A stretch of 6,754 nucleotides of DNA from an uncultured Hyphomicrobiales bacterium. GTDB taxonomy: Bacteria; Pseudomonadota; Alphaproteobacteria; Rhizobiales; Xanthobacteraceae. Below, in pieces: positions 5,463 through 6,754 of the stretch. The DNA is taken from assembly GCA_903891395.1 (NCBI GenBank), contig CAITEM010000207.1:1-6754 (forward strand), written 5' to 3'. The notes below the pieces were generated by a model, which was given only the letters and a program-made list of their open reading frames with translations, had not been told where the DNA came from and ran no database searches. The translations under genes were made by a program, and so were the position numbers. Position 1 is the stretch's first letter. Each line of letters begins with the position of its first letter.

Positions 5463-6107
5463 TTACCGTTTATCGCTCACCGCGCCGCGCTCGATATAGA
5501 AAGCGCGCGCCAGCAGATCGAGCACATGCAGTTCGTTGGATTCCGCTATCAGCACCGAGACGCCTTCGGTCTTCAAATTCGCCAGCACTTCGCCGAGCCG
5601 CCGCGCCAGCGCTGGCGCCAGGCCCTCGAACGGTTCGTCCAATAAAAGAATGCGCGTACCCGCCATCAGCGCGCGCGCCAAGGCCACCATCTTCTGCTGG
5701 CCGCCGGACAATTCGAGCGCGCGGCGATCCTTGAAGCGCGCCACCTCCGGCATGATGGAGAATATCCATTCGAGCCGCGTTTCGACGCCCTCGACCTCGG
5801 TCGACCAGGTCGGCAGCAGGATGTTTTCGCCGACGGTGAATTCCGGCACCAGACGGCGGTCTTCCGGCATGTAGCCGATACCCTGCGCGGCGCGGCGATG
5901 CGGCGGCAGCGCCAGCAGATCGACGTTCTCGAACGCGACCTTGCCGGTCGCCGGGATGGCGCCCATCAGCGCGCGCAACAGCGTGGTCTTGCCGGCGCCA
6001 TTGCGGCCGATCAGGCCGCACATGGTGCCCTCCTCCACGACCAGCGAGGCGTTGCGGATGATCGGGATCGGGCCGATCGAGACATTGAGGTTCCCGACGC
6101 TAAGCAT
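5463..6107 (-). CDS. livF: Branched-chain amino acid-type (HAAT) ABC transporter ATP-binding protein, LivF-like
   Basis: Second cytoplasmic ATPase of a HAAT-family importer (branched-chain amino acids, urea, amides or aromatic acids). The 214 residues are somewhat short against about 235 for typical LivF, the difference being at the C terminus. Motifs: Walker A GRNGAGKT (34-41); the Q-loop region 'GYMPEDRR' with E82 in place of Gln, usual for LivF; 'LTV-like' segment 'FTVGENI' (90-96); signature LSGGQ (133-137); Walker B ILLLDE (153-158); D-loop region 'EGLAP'; and switch segment 'LIAESN' (186-191), where S190 stands at the H-loop position. LivF proteins commonly lack His there. The start ATG (6107-6105) overlaps the end of the LivG-like gene by 8 bp and has AAGGCGG 6 bp upstream, so the pair is coupled. 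It ends at TAA (5465-5463), facing the receptor cassette. The symbol denotes family; substrate unknown. Confidence 0.95.
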   Translation of the reverse strand: MLSVGNLNVSIGPIPIIRNASLVVEEGTMCGLIGRNGAGKTTLLRALMGAIPATGKVAFENVDLLALPPHRRAAQGIGYMPEDRRLVPEFTVGENILLPTWSTEVEGVETRLEWIFSIMPEVARFKDRRALELSGGQQKMVALARALMAGTRILLLDEPFEGLAPALARRLGEVLANLKTEGVSVLIAESNELHVLDLLARAFYIERGAVSDKR

Positions 6108-6754
6108 GGCTGGCCGCCTTCAGCCGCACACCGCTGATCAGTTCCTGCACGCGCGGGTTCTCCAGCGTCTCGTGCGCGGTGCCGTCGGCGATCACCGTGC
6201 CGTCGTAAAAAGCCAGCACGCGGTCGGCGAACTTGGCGACGATCTCCATGTCGTGCTCGACGAACAGCACCGTGATCCTGCGCGACTTCAGCGCCGACAT
6301 CACGACGTTCATCAAATCGAACTTCTCTTCGATGGAAATGCCGCTGGTCGGTTCGTCGAGCAGTAGCAAACGCGGCGCACCCGCCACCGCCATGCCGATA
6401 TCGAGCAGCTTGCGGATACCCTGCGGCAGCGCGTTGGCGGCAACGTCGCGGTAACGCCCGATCTGGAACAGATCGATGGCCGCCGCCGCCTCGCTGGTCG
6501 CACGCGCGGAACGCACGGGCGTCGCGATATTGCCGAACAGGCCCGGCTTGCGGTTGGCGATAGCTACCGCGATGCACATGTTCTCGAACACGGTGAGCGT
6601 CGGGAAAATCTGCGCCACCTGGAACGAGCGCGAAATGCCGAGCCGCGTGATCTCGCGCGACGGCTTGCCGGTGATATCGCCACCCTCGAAACGAATGCTG
6701 CCCTTGGTCGGCCGCAGATGGCCGGTGATCATGTTGATGAAGGTAGTCTTGCCG
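6100..6754 (-). CDS. livG: HAAT-type ABC transporter ATP-binding protein, LivG-like, 5' end beyond window
   Basis: First ATPase of the same importer, cut at its N terminus. The frame is open to the window edge and the first visible residues, GKTTFINMITG, are the end of Walker A, so about 40 residues are missing. The Met encoded at 6732-6730 is internal and is not the start. Numbering from that Met: Q-loop 'RSFQVAQIFPTLTVFENM' (35-52), a divergent signature 'LPQGI' (102-106) where LivG normally has L-x-Y/H-G-Q/D-Q, Walker B LLLLDE (122-127), D-loop region 'TSGIS', switch His H160 in 'FVEHDMEIV', and a C-terminal 'GTAHETLENPRVQELISG', the normal LivG tail. It ends at TAG (6102-6100), overlapping the LivF-like start by 8 bp. 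Membrane subunits and the binding protein are presumably upstream on this strand, outside the window. Confidence 0.94.
   Translation of the reverse strand, partial: GKTTFINMITGHLRPTKGSIRFEGGDITGKPSREITRLGISRSFQVAQIFPTLTVFENMCIAVAIANRKPGLFGNIATPVRSARATSEAAAAIDLFQIGRYRDVAANALPQGIRKLLDIGMAVAGAPRLLLLDEPTSGISIEEKFDLMNVVMSALKSRRITVLFVEHDMEIVAKFADRVLAFYDGTVIADGTAHETLENPRVQELISGVRLKAASHA

Overview
The window is a high-GC bacterial segment, most likely from an alphaproteobacterium of the Hyphomicrobiales (Bradyrhizobium/Rhodopseudomonas-like, Nitrobacteraceae or Xanthobacteraceae). Three things point there: the GC-rich third codon positions, the two orphan tricarboxylate-transporter (Bug/TctC-type) binding proteins, and a GTCATTCCGGG...CCCGGAATGAC palindrome of the kind I remember as a dispersed repeat in those genomes. 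The taxon is an inference; no rRNA or tRNA gene is present.

Layout. Positions 1-909 (+) hold a LysR-type regulator whose first residues lie outside the window. After a 117-bp gap comes a tightly packed + strand cassette: a periplasmic Bug-type solute receptor (1027-2004, GTG start), a YibF-like glutathione S-transferase (2026-2652), a LigI-like amidohydrolase/lactonase interrupted by one in-frame amber codon (2663-3586, TAG at 2954-2956), a classical short-chain dehydrogenase overlapping it by ATGA (3583-4383), and, after a 56-bp gap containing a perfect GC-rich hairpin, a second Bug-type receptor (4440-5411). A REP-like palindrome (5417-5456) fills the space between this cassette and two convergent genes on the - strand: the second ATPase (LivF-like, 5463-6107) and the first ATPase (LivG-like, 6100 to beyond the window end) of a branched-chain-amino-acid-type (HAAT) ABC importer.

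How the genes may work together. The + strand cassette looks like a catabolic unit. One or two periplasmic receptors would bind an organic acid, and a lactonase-type hydrolase, an NAD-dependent dehydrogenase and a GST would process it inside the cell, probably under the adjacent LysR regulator. No TctA/TctB membrane subunits lie in the window, so the receptors would need transporter subunits encoded elsewhere. The substrate cannot be read from the sequence. The GST + SDR + LigI-like combination recalls lignin-derived aromatic catabolism, but that is only a weak analogy. The LivG/LivF genes belong to a separate, oppositely transcribed importer operon.

Most of the window is ordinary accessory metabolism. 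The strongest anomaly is the amber codon inside an otherwise well-preserved amidohydrolase. No CRISPR array, insertion sequence, integrase or phage gene, defence gene, tRNA or rRNA was seen.
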